Source: Thermoanaerobaculia bacterium (GTDB lineage Bacteria; Acidobacteriota; Thermoanaerobaculia; Gp7-AA8). Taken from it: DNA of 64,000 nt. The stretch covers positions 1 to 64,000 of the forward strand of contig JADGNZ010000006.1 of the NCBI GenBank assembly GCA_017883205.1, written 5' to 3'. This document shows, piece after piece, positions 51,559-60,969 of the stretch (position 1 is the first letter of the stretch; every line of letters begins with the position of its first letter). The translations under genes and the position numbers were made by a program. The notes under the pieces are model-generated. The model was not told the origin of the DNA, ran no database searches, and worked only from the letters and a program-made list of their open reading frames with translations.

Positions 51559-52840
51559 TCACGTCGTTGTAGAGGACGACGAGCATTAGCGCGGCGAGCA
51601 CGGCGAAACCGGCCTGCTGGATGCGCTCCTTCACGCGTAGCGAGAGGTCGCGGCGGGCCACGCCTTCGATGAGCAGGATCATGATGTGGCCGCCGTCGAG
51701 AACGGGGATCGGCAGGAGGTTCATGATGCCGAGCTGCATCGAGATCATGGCCATCAACGCGATGGTGTTGATCCAGCCGCGGCGTACCATCTCGCCCGAA
51801 ATGCGCGCGATCGAGATCGGGCCGCTCAGCTCTTTCACGCTTCCTTCGGCGCGGAAGAGGCGCCCGAGCGTGATGAACGTGTAGCGCAGCATCTTGAAGT
51901 TCTGCGCGACGCTGTCCTGGATGGCGGGGAAGAACGACAGCTTGTGGATCTCGGTCGGCGGGATGAAGCCGCGGTAGGGGTCGGTTGGGTCGGGTTTGGC
52001 TGCGGCCAGCGTGGTGTGAAAGCGCGTGTTGCCGCGGGCGACGTCGAGACCGGCGGCGGCTCCCTTGGCCGCTTCGAGGATGGCGTCGAGCTCGGCCAAT
52101 TGCGAGACCGGCTTCCCATTGATGGCTACGATTCGGTCTCCGGTACGGATGCCAGCCACGGCGGCGGGCGAGCCGGGCTTGACGCGTCCAATCGTGGTGT
52201 CGAAGTACGGAAGGATGCCGGCGCGGCCGACGGGACCGAATTCGCTGTCCTCCTTCTGCGGTGTCATCGTCGTCGTTCGCGTCTGCCCGTTGCGTACGTA
52301 GTCGACGCGAAGGGGAGAGCCGCCATGCATGCTGATGGCGAGGCGCATGTCATCGAAGTCTTCGATCTTCTCGCCGTTCATCGCCACGATACGGTCGCCG
52401 GGCAGGAGACCGGCCCGGGCTGCGGGCTTGCCTGCCGTGACCCCTCCGATGATCGGGCGCGCGATGAACGATTCCGTTCCGACCATGCTGATCAAAGCCA
52501 GGAAGGCGATGGCGATGATCACGTTCATGAACGGTCCGGCCACGAGGATGAGAAAACGTTGCCACTTCGGCCGTGAAAGAAACTCGTCGGGACTGCCGGT
52601 CTGGTTCTCTTCGGGAGTATCGCCGGCCATGCGAACGTAGCCGCCGAGGGGGATGAGCGAAACGCGGTAGTCGGTGGCGCCGCGTTGGAATCCGAACAAG
52701 CGCTTGCCGAAGCCGAACGAGAAGACGAGTACGCGTACGCGGAAGAGCTTGGCGACGAAGAAGTGCCCCGACTCGTGGGCGAAGATCAGGAAGCCGAGGA
52801 CGAGAACGAAGCCGAGAAGGTTGGTGGCGATGTTTTGCAT
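51527..52840 (-). CDS. rseP: RseP-type site-2 zinc metalloprotease
   Basis: A 437-residue inner-membrane protease that cuts anti-sigma factors or signal-peptide remnants. The zinc motif is FLIFAHESGHFFVAKLF in helix 1 and the third ligand is in PIPVLDGGHIMILL. Two PDZ domains lie between (about 125-200 with GLLPGDRIVAMNGEKIEDF, and 205-285 with GIRTGDRIVAINGKPVSQL). It ends the operon uppS-cdsA-dxr-rseP. The 52841-52938 gap holds GTGGATTAGT repeats. The 3' end overlaps vapC. Confidence 0.92.
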   Translation of the reverse strand: MQNIATNLLGFVLVLGFLIFAHESGHFFVAKLFRVRVLVFSFGFGKRLFGFQRGATDYRVSLIPLGGYVRMAGDTPEENQTGSPDEFLSRPKWQRFLILVAGPFMNVIIAIAFLALISMVGTESFIARPIIGGVTAGKPAARAGLLPGDRIVAMNGEKIEDFDDMRLAISMHGGSPLRVDYVRNGQTRTTTMTPQKEDSEFGPVGRAGILPYFDTTIGRVKPGSPAAVAGIRTGDRIVAINGKPVSQLAELDAILEAAKGAAAGLDVARGNTRFHTTLAAAKPDPTDPYRGFIPPTEIHKLSFFPAIQDSVAQNFKMLRYTFITLGRLFRAEGSVKELSGPISIARISGEMVRRGWINTIALMAMISMQLGIMNLLPIPVLDGGHIMILLIEGVARRDLSLRVKERIQQAGFAVLAALMLVVLYNDVITNVLLMRKG

Positions 52841-52938
52841 ATGCGGTGGATGAGTGGATTAGTAGATCAGTGGATTAGTGGTTTGGGTTAGCGTTTCATG
52901 TATAGACGGACCGCGATTGAAATCCACGGTTCGACTGA

Positions 52939-54111
52939 TCAACGGATCGACTGCTTCTCTGCAACAATAATTGTTCTCGCTTCTTTCCTTGCCCATCCAT
53001 CCCAGGCCAGGGCGTCGTCGACGGTGGTGATCGGGGCGGTGCGGCCGGCGTGCCTGTCGAGCACGCGCGACACCATATCTACGATTCCGGTGAACGGAAG
53101 TTCCCCGGCCAGGAAACGCTCGACGGCAATCTCGTTGGCGGCGTTGAGCACAGCAGGCATGGAGCCGCCGGCCCGGCAGGCAGCGTACGCCAGCTCCACC
53201 GCCGGGAAACGCCCGGCGTCGACGGCGGTGAACTCGAGCGAGCGGATCTTTGCCAGATCGAGCCGCGCGAACGGTGCGGCCACGCGCTCGGGGTAGAGAA
53301 GCGCGTACTGGATCGGGAACTTCATGTCCGTTGTGGAGAGCTGTGCGATGAAGGAGCCGTCGACGTATTCGACCATCGAGTGCACGATCGACTGCGGATG
53401 GATGAGGATGTCGATGGCCGACGGCGGCATCGAGAAGAGATGATGCGCCTCGATCACTTCGAGGCCCTTGTTCATCATGGTGGCCGAGTCGATGGAGATC
53501 TTGTTGCCCATCTTCCATGTGGGATGGGCGAGGGCGTCGGCGATGGTGATGTGCGCGAAGGTGCCGAGGTCACGTCGCAGAAACGGGCCACCCGAGGCCG
53601 TGAGGACGATGCGCTGGACCTCGGCGTGCGCACCGCAGCGGAGCGCCTGGTGCACGGCGTTGTGCTCGGAGTCGACGGGGAGGATCTCGCCGCCGTGCCC
53701 GGCCGCGGCGCGTGTCATCACGTCTCCGGCGGCGACCAGCACTTCCTTGTTGGCGATGCCGACTCGCTTGCCGGCTTTCAGCGCGGCGTAGACCGGCGGG
53801 ATGCCCGCTGCGCCGACGATGGCGGCAATCACCGCATCCGCCCCCGGCATCGACGCGACGGCAGAGGCTCCCTCGGGGCCGCAGACGATCTCGACGCGCC
53901 GCTTGACCCGGCTGCGCAGCGCGGCCACATCGTCAGGGTTGCGGATCGAGACCAGCTCCGGCGTGTATCGCTCGATCTGCGCGGCGAGGAGATCGAGATT
54001 TCCGCCCGCGGCAAGACCGACGACGCGAAGGGCATCGGGAAAGGCGTCGACGACATCGAGCGTCGAGCGCCCGACGGAGCCGGTGGAGCCGAGGATGGAG
54101 ATGGATCGCAT
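52939..54111 (-). CDS. dxr: 1-deoxy-D-xylulose 5-phosphate reductoisomerase
   Basis: A 390-residue NADPH-dependent enzyme of the MEP isoprenoid pathway. The nucleotide-binding start is SILGSTGSVGRSTLDVV. The catalytic and metal region is ILPVDSEHNAVHQAL, with TASGGPFLRRDL, the HPTWKMGNKISIDSATMMNK block and IHPQSIVHSMVEY. Length matches the family. It supplies isoprenyl precursors for the UppS enzyme encoded upstream in the same operon. Confidence 0.95.
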   Translation of the reverse strand: MRSISILGSTGSVGRSTLDVVDAFPDALRVVGLAAGGNLDLLAAQIERYTPELVSIRNPDDVAALRSRVKRRVEIVCGPEGASAVASMPGADAVIAAIVGAAGIPPVYAALKAGKRVGIANKEVLVAAGDVMTRAAAGHGGEILPVDSEHNAVHQALRCGAHAEVQRIVLTASGGPFLRRDLGTFAHITIADALAHPTWKMGNKISIDSATMMNKGLEVIEAHHLFSMPPSAIDILIHPQSIVHSMVEYVDGSFIAQLSTTDMKFPIQYALLYPERVAAPFARLDLAKIRSLEFTAVDAGRFPAVELAYAACRAGGSMPAVLNAANEIAVERFLAGELPFTGIVDMVSRVLDRHAGRTAPITTVDDALAWDGWARKEARTIIVAEKQSIR

Positions 54112-54123
54112 ATGTCAGGTTCT

Positions 54124-54205
54124 TGAGATGAAAAGGATGAATGATGAAGGATGAAGGATGAACCGATCGCCTTGCTTACCGTTCATCCTTCATCCTTCAT
54201 CCTTC
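54124..54205. repeat. GGATGAAGGATGAA fold-back repeat
   Basis: Runs of GGATGAAGGATGAA on the left face TTCATCCTTCATCC on the right, filling the gap between dxr and cdsA. Confidence 0.7.
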
Positions 54206-54210
54206 GGCCC

Positions 54211-55035
54211 TCACGCCGACATGATCTTGAAGCTCTTGAAATCGTGCAGGATCAGGAACCAGTAGGCGTAGAGAATCGGTGTCGTGTAGAAGATCGAATC
54301 GAAACGGTCGAGAAAGCCGCCGTGTCCGGGAATGAGCGTACCGGAGTCTTTCACGTCGGCGGAGCGCTTCCACATCGATTCGGCCAGATCGCCGACCACT
54401 CCCGCAACGGAGAGAACCGTACCGGCGATGATCGTGTGGATGAGCGGAAAGTTGCGGAAGAACGTGAAGTGAATGATGAGTGCCGTGGCGACGGACGTGG
54501 CTACGCCGCCGACGAGCCCTTCCACGGTCTTCTTCGGGCTGATGCGGGGAGAGAGCTGGTGTTTACCGAACGTGCGGCCGAAGTAGTACGCGCCCGCGTC
54601 GCCGAGCCAGACCACGAGCAGGAGAAAGAAGACGAGCTTTGCGCCATCGGCGAAGTCATCGTGCAGGCGGATGAGCGAGCCGCCGAGCATCCCGACGTAC
54701 AGCGTGGCAAGAACGGCGATCGCGCTCGATGGGAGGGCCTTCTCCAGATCGACACGTGATACGACATAGGACGCCGGTATCAGGAGAAGCGCCACGAAGA
54801 CACCCATCTCGACAGAGACCGATTCGAGGATGAAGGCGGCGACGATGAACAGCATGATCACGAGGCAGAGCGCTACCGGCAGGCGATAGCCCTTCTTCTC
54901 TCCCAGCACGAGAAACTCGTACAGCGCCAGCGCGGCGATGAGCGCGATGGCCGCATCGAAGACATACGGATTCGCCCAGCCCACGATCCAGATGGCCAGG
55001 GGAGCGGCGATGAATGCTGTCAGCTCACGCTTCAT
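54211..55035 (-). CDS. cdsA: Phosphatidate cytidylyltransferase
   Basis: A 274-residue polytopic membrane enzyme that makes CDP-diacylglycerol, the phospholipid precursor. About seven helices are visible. Family segments are SPRISPKKTVEGLVGG and the C-terminal signature VGDLAESMWKRSADVKDSG with IPGHGGFLDRFDS. Operon member between uppS and dxr. A GATCAGAGATC-type fold-back (55039-55127) separates it from uppS. Confidence 0.94.
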   Translation of the reverse strand: MKRELTAFIAAPLAIWIVGWANPYVFDAAIALIAALALYEFLVLGEKKGYRLPVALCLVIMLFIVAAFILESVSVEMGVFVALLLIPASYVVSRVDLEKALPSSAIAVLATLYVGMLGGSLIRLHDDFADGAKLVFFLLLVVWLGDAGAYYFGRTFGKHQLSPRISPKKTVEGLVGGVATSVATALIIHFTFFRNFPLIHTIIAGTVLSVAGVVGDLAESMWKRSADVKDSGTLIPGHGGFLDRFDSIFYTTPILYAYWFLILHDFKSFKIMSA

Positions 55036-55038
55036 AAA

Positions 55039-55127
55039 TAGAGATCAGAGACAAGAGATCGGAGATCAGAGGAGCTCCAAGGTCAGGATGGCAACCCGAT
55101 CTCTGATCTCTGGCCGCTGATCTCTCC
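55039..55127. repeat. GATCAGAG fold-back repeat
   Basis: GAGATCGGAGATCAGAG on the left faces CTCTGATCTCTGGCC on the right across about 30 bp, in the gap between cdsA and uppS and abutting the uppS stop codon. Confidence 0.65.
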
Positions 55128-55943
55128 TCAGCTCTGCTTGCCATCGGCCTCGATGAACATCTGGGCGTCGGATTCATCGACGGCGCCGTAGCGGCGGTCG
55201 CGTGATTGAAAATCAATGATGGCTTCGAAGAGATCGCGGCGGCGGAAGTCTGGCCACAGCACTTTGGTGACGTGAATCTCGGCGTACGCGATCTGCCAGA
55301 GCAGGAAATTCGAGACGCGCAACTCGCCGCTGGTGCGGATGAGAAGGTCAGGATCATCGATGTTGGCAGTGTAGAGATGATCGGAGAAGAATTGCTCGTC
55401 GATCTGGGCATCGCTCATCTCGCGCTCGCGCAGCACGGCCATGATGCGGTTGACGGTATCGACGATCTCGGCGCGCCCGCCGTAGTTGAGAGCGATCTGG
55501 AAGAGCAGGCCGCTGTTGCGCGCCGTCTGATCCGCCGCGTACTTGAGCTCGCGTTGCACCGAAGGATCGAGGCCCTCGACGCGTCCGATGGCGGTGAAGC
55601 GGATGTTGTTGTCCATCAGCGTGGCCAGCTCTTTTCGGAGGTACTCCTTGAGCAGCATCATCAAGGTGGCCACTTCGAATCGCGGGCGCTTCCAGTTTTC
55701 CACGGAGAACGCGTAGAGCGTGATGACGCCCAGCTCGAGGCGGGCCGCGGTCTCGACGATCTCGCGCACGGCAGCGATCCCGGCCCGATGTCCTTCGACG
55801 CGTGGAAGATTGCGGGATCGCGCCCAGCGGCCATTGCCGTCCATGATGACGGCGATGTGCCGCGGCAGGCGCTTGAAGTCGATTTTGTCGAGGAGTGTTT
55901 CCTCGATCGAGCCTGGTTCAGCGAGTTTTCGCAGATCGATCAT
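55128..55943 (-). CDS. uppS: Isoprenyl transferase (undecaprenyl diphosphate synthase)
   Basis: A 271-residue cis-prenyltransferase that builds the C55 carrier for cell-wall synthesis. Motifs are HIAVIMDGNGRWARSRNLPR with the catalytic Asp, ITLYAFSVENWKRP, ALNYGGRAEIVD and PDLLIRTSGELRVSNFLLWQ. ATG 55943 is chosen because the family starts about 30 residues before the DGNGRWA motif; TACCAT lies 12 nt upstream. First gene of uppS-cdsA-dxr-rseP. Confidence 0.95.
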   Translation of the reverse strand: MIDLRKLAEPGSIEETLLDKIDFKRLPRHIAVIMDGNGRWARSRNLPRVEGHRAGIAAVREIVETAARLELGVITLYAFSVENWKRPRFEVATLMMLLKEYLRKELATLMDNNIRFTAIGRVEGLDPSVQRELKYAADQTARNSGLLFQIALNYGGRAEIVDTVNRIMAVLREREMSDAQIDEQFFSDHLYTANIDDPDLLIRTSGELRVSNFLLWQIAYAEIHVTKVLWPDFRRRDLFEAIIDFQSRDRRYGAVDESDAQMFIEADGKQS

Positions 55944-55955
55944 CTGGAGCCGGGG

Positions 55956-55961
55956 ATGGTA
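55956..55961 (-). promoter_or_regulatory. Possible -10 box TACCAT before uppS
   Basis: TACCAT on the minus strand ends 12 nt before the uppS ATG; the transcript would have at most a few leader bases. Confidence 0.35.
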
Positions 55962-56196
55962 TCGCAAAGCCGCACGGCTGCGGCGCGCGTTGTCGGTTGA
56001 CGCTTGATTGCGCGGCATCTGCGTCGTCGATTCGCGCGGGAAACGCCGACTTGCTTCCTGTACGGATTGAATTAGTGGCACAAGGCGTGCTCGTCCTCTG
56101 CCGGCTTTCCTGATCTGACTACTCGTCTCACGTGAGGACGGCCGTGTGGCCGTCATCTCTGATGTCGTCGTCCAACCATTTGGCAAGGAGGTTTAT

Positions 56197-57600
56197 GTGA
56201 ATCGACGTGTTGCTGCTTCCGTGTTTGTCTCTCTTCTGTTGATTCCGATCGGAGCGTTTTCCCAGGTTGATCCCGGTGTCCGAGGCACAGTCGGTTCCGA
56301 TACGGCTGGACATCCTCTCAACTCCGTCAATTCAGACAACCCTGCCACCATCCTGAGCTTCTTCAACGATGGAAAGAGCCGGTTCCAGGAGGTCGACTCG
56401 GTCTCCCACGGCTCAATCATGGGCGAACTGGGGGCCGGACTCGGCCCGCGTTACAACTCGCGAAGCTGCGCCGCCTGTCATGCCCAGCCGGCGGTGGGCG
56501 GCTCCAGTCCGGCGGTGAATCCTCAGTTTGCTGACGCAACGGCCGACGGTGCCACGAACACCATCCCCTCGTTCATCACGCTGAGCGGACCGGTGCGCGA
56601 GGCCCGCTTCGTCTTTTTCACTGACGGCGCCGGCAATCCCATCACCACCTCACCGAACGGCGGTGTGGAGGACCTCTACACGATCGCGGGGCGCAGCGAC
56701 GCCGGCCTTTGTACGGCTGCGGCGATCTCGCAGCCCAATTTCACTTCGGCGGTCGCGCACAACAACGTCATCTTCCGCATCCCGACGCCGGTGTTCGGCG
56801 CCGGTCTGCTAGAGAACATCGAGGAGACGACGCTGCTCAATTTCCAGGCATCGACCGTGGGGAATCCGTTTGGCGTCGCCGGAACATTCAACCACAACGG
56901 CAACGACGGCACGATCAGCCGCTTCGGCTGGAAAGCGCAGAACAAGTCGCTGGAGATCTTCTCCGGCGAGGCCTACAACGTGGAGATGGGCGTCAGCAAC
57001 GAGCTGTTCACGCAGGAGCGTCCCCTTCCCGAAGAAGACATGGCCTCGGGACTTCCCACTCCGTGCAAGATCAATGCGACGCCGGAGGACCATACGAACT
57101 TCAACACGACCGCTGTTCTCACCCCCAGCGACGCCGTGCAGTTCGCAATGTTCATGCGTCTGCTGGAGGCGCCGAAACAGTCCAAAAAATTTCCAGGTGG
57201 GGAGACCTCGATCACGAACGGTGAGGCTCTGTTCAAGTCGATCGGATGTAATGCCTGCCACACGCAAATCTTCAGTCAGAGCCCATCCGCGATCACGCCG
57301 GGCCTCGGCGGCACACCTCTATTCGGCCAGTGGAGCGATCTCGAGATTCATCACATGGGATCAGGGCTGGCGGACAACGTATCGCAAGGTACCGCCGGCG
57401 GAGACCAGTTCCGCACCGCGCCGCTTTGGGGACTCGGGCAGCGGATCTTCTTCCTGCACGACGGCCGCACTTCGGACATGGTAGTGGCCGTTCAGGAGCA
57501 CTTTTCTTCCGGCTCCGAGGCGAATACGACAAAGCTCAATTTCGACGCGCTGACTACGCCGCAGAAGCAGGACATCATCAACTTCCTCCGATCTCTGTAA
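56197..57600 (+). CDS. Di-heme c-type oxidoreductase (DHOR family)
   Basis: A 467-residue exported cytochrome of the family once called thiol oxidoreductase. Signal peptide (NRRVAASVFVSLLLIPIGAF) precedes two heme sites: SRSCAACHAQPA (near residue 87) and SIGCNACHTQIF (near 352). The C-terminal half (FRTAPLWGLGQRIFFLHDGR) carries the family pattern RTAPLWGL...FLHDG. The electron partner is unknown. The GTG at 56197 has an ideal AAGGAGG six bases upstream, one of the strongest ribosome sites in the window. Confidence 0.88.
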   Translation: MNRRVAASVFVSLLLIPIGAFSQVDPGVRGTVGSDTAGHPLNSVNSDNPATILSFFNDGKSRFQEVDSVSHGSIMGELGAGLGPRYNSRSCAACHAQPAVGGSSPAVNPQFADATADGATNTIPSFITLSGPVREARFVFFTDGAGNPITTSPNGGVEDLYTIAGRSDAGLCTAAAISQPNFTSAVAHNNVIFRIPTPVFGAGLLENIEETTLLNFQASTVGNPFGVAGTFNHNGNDGTISRFGWKAQNKSLEIFSGEAYNVEMGVSNELFTQERPLPEEDMASGLPTPCKINATPEDHTNFNTTAVLTPSDAVQFAMFMRLLEAPKQSKKFPGGETSITNGEALFKSIGCNACHTQIFSQSPSAITPGLGGTPLFGQWSDLEIHHMGSGLADNVSQGTAGGDQFRTAPLWGLGQRIFFLHDGRTSDMVVAVQEHFSSGSEANTTKLNFDALTTPQKQDIINFLRSL

Positions 57601-57615
57601 CTGCGCGACATCGCA

Positions 57616-57641
57616 CGAGCCGGGCGTTTCGACGCCCGGCT
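57616..57641 (+). terminator. Hairpin after the di-heme gene
   Basis: GAGCCGGGCG and CGCCCGGCTC form a 10-bp stem 15 bp past the stop. There is no T-run. Confidence 0.45.
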
Positions 57642-57661
57642 CCATTCGCCGAAGGAGAAAC

Positions 57662-58606
57662 ATGCCGCTCCTGATTCGCCGCTCCATCTCCCTGGTATTC
57701 ATCGTGTGGTTCTGCCTCGCGATCAGTGCGTCGCAAGGGTCAAATCCGCATCGTGCTGGCGGAGTGATTCCCAAGGGCGAAATCCTCGTGAAGGGAGCGG
57801 TACCGGCAGCCAGCGACTCGACGACGCCGCTGCCGGAAGATGGAAAGGTCGTCGACGGCCGCTACCGCAACGATTATTTCGGGCTCGTGTACCCGATTCC
57901 TGACAAGTGGAGCGAGCAAGCGGCGGGGCCTCCTCCTTCGGACAGCGGCAGCTACGTGCTGGAGCAACTCGCGCTGGTTGATCGGGAGCAGAGAGTGAAG
58001 GCGCATGTGCTGATTACGGCGCAGGATCTTTTCTTCAGCGCGCTTCCCGTCGCCAACGCCACGGAGTTGATCGCGGCGCTCCGCGCGGGCCTGGCGCCCC
58101 TGTACGAGATCGAGCGGGAGCCCGATGAGGTGAAAATCGCCGGCCGCACGTTTGCCCGCTTCCGCTACAAATCAGCGGTCGCCGGCCTCCATTGGCGGAT
58201 TCTTTCGACCGATGTGCGGTGTCATGCCGTGACCTTCACGTTCACCGGTACCGACACCGAGGCGCTCGATGATGCGGAGCGCGGGTTGCGCGACATCTCG
58301 CTCAACCCGGACGCTCCGTCGTGTGTCGCTGGATACGCAAGCGGCGAGAACGTTCTCGAGAGGATCGATCCGCATTTTTCCGCCCGGCGCTACAACACGA
58401 TTCCGGTGCGCGTCATCATCGACCGTGAAGGCAAGGTGAAGCACATCCATCTCCTCAGCGCGTTTCTCGATCAGTCAGACACGATCATTGCCGCGCTGCG
58501 CCAGTGGCACTTCAAACCATATCTTCGCGACGGCAGAGCCGCCGAGGTGGAGACAGGACTCGTATTCGGTACCCCGCGGACGATTCTCCGGCTTCCGGGA
58601 AAGTAG
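57662..58606 (+). CDS. Exported protein with TonB C-terminal-like domain
   Basis: A 314-residue protein with an N-terminal signal (LVFIVWFCLAISASQG), a middle part of unknown type (about 60-215, opening YFGLVYPIPDKWSEQA) that resembles an alpha-beta photosystem-style or DUF1795-like fold, and a C-terminal TonB-like domain (IPVRVIIDREGKVKHIHLLS to ALRQWHFKPYLRDG). The last pattern is common in acidobacterial 'energy transducer' proteins without ExbB/D partners. GAAGGAG stands before ATG 57662, so it may follow the di-heme gene in one transcript. Confidence 0.75.
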   Translation: MPLLIRRSISLVFIVWFCLAISASQGSNPHRAGGVIPKGEILVKGAVPAASDSTTPLPEDGKVVDGRYRNDYFGLVYPIPDKWSEQAAGPPPSDSGSYVLEQLALVDREQRVKAHVLITAQDLFFSALPVANATELIAALRAGLAPLYEIEREPDEVKIAGRTFARFRYKSAVAGLHWRILSTDVRCHAVTFTFTGTDTEALDDAERGLRDISLNPDAPSCVAGYASGENVLERIDPHFSARRYNTIPVRVIIDREGKVKHIHLLSAFLDQSDTIIAALRQWHFKPYLRDGRAAEVETGLVFGTPRTILRLPGK

Positions 58607-58629
58607 CCAGCGCATAGGTTTGATTTCGC

Positions 58630-59382
58630 TCATCGTCTCGAGCTCTCCACTTCGAGACGAATGATGCGGAGATCGAGTCCGGCGACAATGCGCTCGACCT
58701 TCTCGTCGAGTCGGTCGATCTTCTCATTGGCCATGGTCACACCGTCGGCCACACCCTTGACGAGGTGCCGCATTTCTTCGACCGTGGCTCCGAACAGCAG
58801 CCGTGTATCGGCGTGGGCGGCTGCGATCTCTTCATGAATCTCCCGCCGCAGCGCTTCGGTCGTCATGTGGATTTGTTGCCGCGTTTCGTCATGGGCGGCT
58901 GCGTTCTCGTCGCGGATCTCCTGTCGCATCGCGTTGGTTGTGGTCTCAACGTATCGACGCGTTTCCGCGTGAGCGGCTGCGTTCTCGTCGCGGATCTCCT
59001 GCCGCATCGCGCTGGTTGTGGTCTCAATGTATCGACGCGTTTCCGCGTGAGCGGCAGCGCTCTCTTCGCGGGTTTCCTGTCGCAACGCTTCGATCGTAGT
59101 TTCAACGTACCGTCGCGTTTCGGCGTGTGCCGCGGCGTTTTCCTGCCGCAGCCCCTCAGCCGAAGTCTCAACGTATCGTCGCGTTTCTGTATGAGCGGCC
59201 GCATTCTCCTCACGCAACGCTTCGATCGTGCTTTCTACACATCGTAGTGTTTCGGCAAGCGCTGCGGCGGTCTCCTGCCTTAGCGTGTCAGCCGTCTTCT
59301 CGACGTTTCGCCGCGTCTCCACATGAGCAGCCGCGTTCTCGCTACGCATTTCTTCGAGCACCCGTTTGAGGTCGTCATCCAT
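58630..59382 (-). CDS. Coiled-coil repeat protein
   Basis: A 250-residue, wholly helical cytoplasmic protein. Six or seven repeats of 20-27 residues, each like LRQENAAAHAETRRYVETT, run from about residue 10 to 185, followed by a heptad segment (ANEKIDRLDEKVERIVAGLD). The two best repeats (DENAAAHAETRRYVETT preceded by AMRQEIR) are nearly identical, which points to recent internal duplication. It has no signal peptide or membrane helix. Function unknown; a structural or fibre-forming role is a guess. TACGAT lies 9 nt before the ATG. Confidence 0.7.
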   Translation of the reverse strand: MDDDLKRVLEEMRSENAAAHVETRRNVEKTADTLRQETAAALAETLRCVESTIEALREENAAAHTETRRYVETSAEGLRQENAAAHAETRRYVETTIEALRQETREESAAAHAETRRYIETTTSAMRQEIRDENAAAHAETRRYVETTTNAMRQEIRDENAAAHDETRQQIHMTTEALRREIHEEIAAAHADTRLLFGATVEEMRHLVKGVADGVTMANEKIDRLDEKVERIVAGLDLRIIRLEVESSRR

Positions 59383-59390
59383 AGCCCGAA

Positions 59391-59397
59391 TATCGTA
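59391..59397 (-). promoter_or_regulatory. Leaderless-type -10 box TACGAT
   Basis: TACGAT on the minus strand ends 9 nt before the coiled-coil gene's ATG. The position may be off by one base. Confidence 0.35.
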
Positions 59398-59434
59398 CCT
59401 CGGCTGCGCGAAAGCTACCGCTCGTAGACTCCTT

Positions 59435-60142
59435 CTAGTACCGCACGTCCCACAACGTCAGTCCCTTCGCCGGCGCCGTCCACCGCGCGACCTTCCAGAT
59501 CGCCTCCGGCTCCAGTTTTCCGCGGCCGATTTCGATCAGCGAGCCGACGATGCGGCGAACCATCGAGCGAAGGAAGCCGTCGGCGCTGACCGTGATCGTG
59601 ATCGCCGCGCCGTCGCCAACGACGTCGATCGCTGTGATCGTCCGCTCGGTCGAGCTCACTTCCGGGCCGGCCACGGTGAAGATGGCGAAGTCGTGGCGGC
59701 CCAGCAACTGCTGCGCTGTTGCGTGCATCAGCGCAACATCGAGCGGTTGGGGGACATGCGCGCTCGTCTCCGCGGCGAAGACGTCCGCGACTTCGTCATT
59801 CCAGATCCGGTAGACGTAGGTCTTCGACTTCGCGATGAAGCGGCAGTGGAAGTCGTCCGCGACGCTCTCGACGCCGGTCACACGAATGTCGCGCGGCAAC
59901 AGATCATTGAGGCCGCGCTGGAAACCGCGCATCTCGATGTCGAAGGGTGCGTCGAAATGCGCGCGCTGCGCTCGGGCATGAACGCCGGAGTCCGTACGGC
60001 CGGCGCCTTCGATGCGGATGGAACCACCGAACATGGTCGACAGCGCTTGCTCGATCACGTTCTGAATTGCAGTGGCGTTCGTCTGCGACTGCCAGCCGGC
60101 GTAGTGCGTGCCGAGGTATTGAATCGTGAGGAGAAGACGCAC
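59435..60142 (-). CDS. truA: tRNA pseudouridine(38-40) synthase
   Basis: A 235-residue enzyme that isomerises uridines 38-40 of tRNA anticodon arms. The catalytic Asp lies in EGAGRTDSGVHARAQ; other family segments are IQYLGTHYAGWQSQ, CRFIAKSKTYVYRIWN and FLRSMVRRIVGSLIEIGRGK. The start is a GTG at 60142, 7 bp after the stop of the preceding gene, so the two are co-transcribed. Confidence 0.94.
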   Translation of the reverse strand: MRLLLTIQYLGTHYAGWQSQTNATAIQNVIEQALSTMFGGSIRIEGAGRTDSGVHARAQRAHFDAPFDIEMRGFQRGLNDLLPRDIRVTGVESVADDFHCRFIAKSKTYVYRIWNDEVADVFAAETSAHVPQPLDVALMHATAQQLLGRHDFAIFTVAGPEVSSTERTITAIDVVGDGAAITITVSADGFLRSMVRRIVGSLIEIGRGKLEPEAIWKVARWTAPAKGLTLWDVRY

Positions 60143-60149
60143 GGAGGCG

Positions 60150-60911
60150 TTACTTCACGCTCTCGATCGTTACAATCGAGGCCTCGGTGAGATGCGATGC
60201 CGCCCCTTCGCCCTCGTAGGTCATCGACACCGCAACGCGCACTGGTTTCGTGCGAGGCTCAGACCTACCTCCGCCCGACATTTCCATCGTCAAGTCGTCC
60301 ATGTCCTCGTGGGAGATGGCGCAGATGCTGCGCGGCAGCAGCATCGAAACCTCGTACTCCTTTTTGCCCGGGGAGGCTTTGATGTCGGTGATGGCAAACT
60401 GAAGAAAATTGCTCGGAGATGAGAACTGCACGTTATTCAGACGGCTGCTCTGCATGACGATGGTGTGCCACTTCAATAGATCGTCCTTCATCCGTTCGAT
60501 GAGGGCAGGATCCTGGGCGACGGGAGGCTTCTTCGCTTCGGGCGGGCTTCCAGCGAGCGACGCGTACTGGCAGAGGGTCTTCCTGTCCGCCAGCGGCTGC
60601 AGATGAGAGCGGAACGTGACGCGTGTGGCATCGCCGCTTTTCTCGGCTTTGACGTCCAGTCCTTCCGCCTCGATGATGCCTTTGGCGGGTTGCGTCCAAT
60701 GAATCGTGACGCCCGCCTTTGCCAGCAACCACGGTAGCCGTTCGACGACCGCTTCCGGCGTAAGGCTGGTCAGCACAAACGTCTCCGAGGTCGTACCGTC
60801 AGTCTTGTAGTTCAGCTCGCACGCGGGTTCGGCTGCCGCCAGCCGGCCAGCACAGATGGCAATGACGATGAAGGAAGCAGCAGAGGCTAGAGGAATCCGT
60901 AGGCGCATCAT
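60150..60911 (-). CDS. Exported hypothetical protein
   Basis: A 253-residue protein with a signal peptide (RLRIPLASAASFIVIAICAG) and no recognised family. Two cysteines (PACELNYKTDG and KTLCQYASLAG) and another in RSICAISHED could form a disulfide. A helical stretch (DPALIERMKDDLLKWHTIVM) lies in the middle and the end is beta-rich. ATG 60911 is chosen for the signal peptide; a TTG at 60920 with GAGG five bases upstream is an alternative. It precedes truA by 7 bp. Confidence 0.65.
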   Translation of the reverse strand: MMRLRIPLASAASFIVIAICAGRLAAAEPACELNYKTDGTTSETFVLTSLTPEAVVERLPWLLAKAGVTIHWTQPAKGIIEAEGLDVKAEKSGDATRVTFRSHLQPLADRKTLCQYASLAGSPPEAKKPPVAQDPALIERMKDDLLKWHTIVMQSSRLNNVQFSSPSNFLQFAITDIKASPGKKEYEVSMLLPRSICAISHEDMDDLTMEMSGGGRSEPRTKPVRVAVSMTYEGEGAASHLTEASIVTIESVK

Positions 60912-60969
60912 GGCGGACAAAGGAACCTCAGCACGAACAGTCTTAATCCCAGCGAGGAAGCTGCGGACT

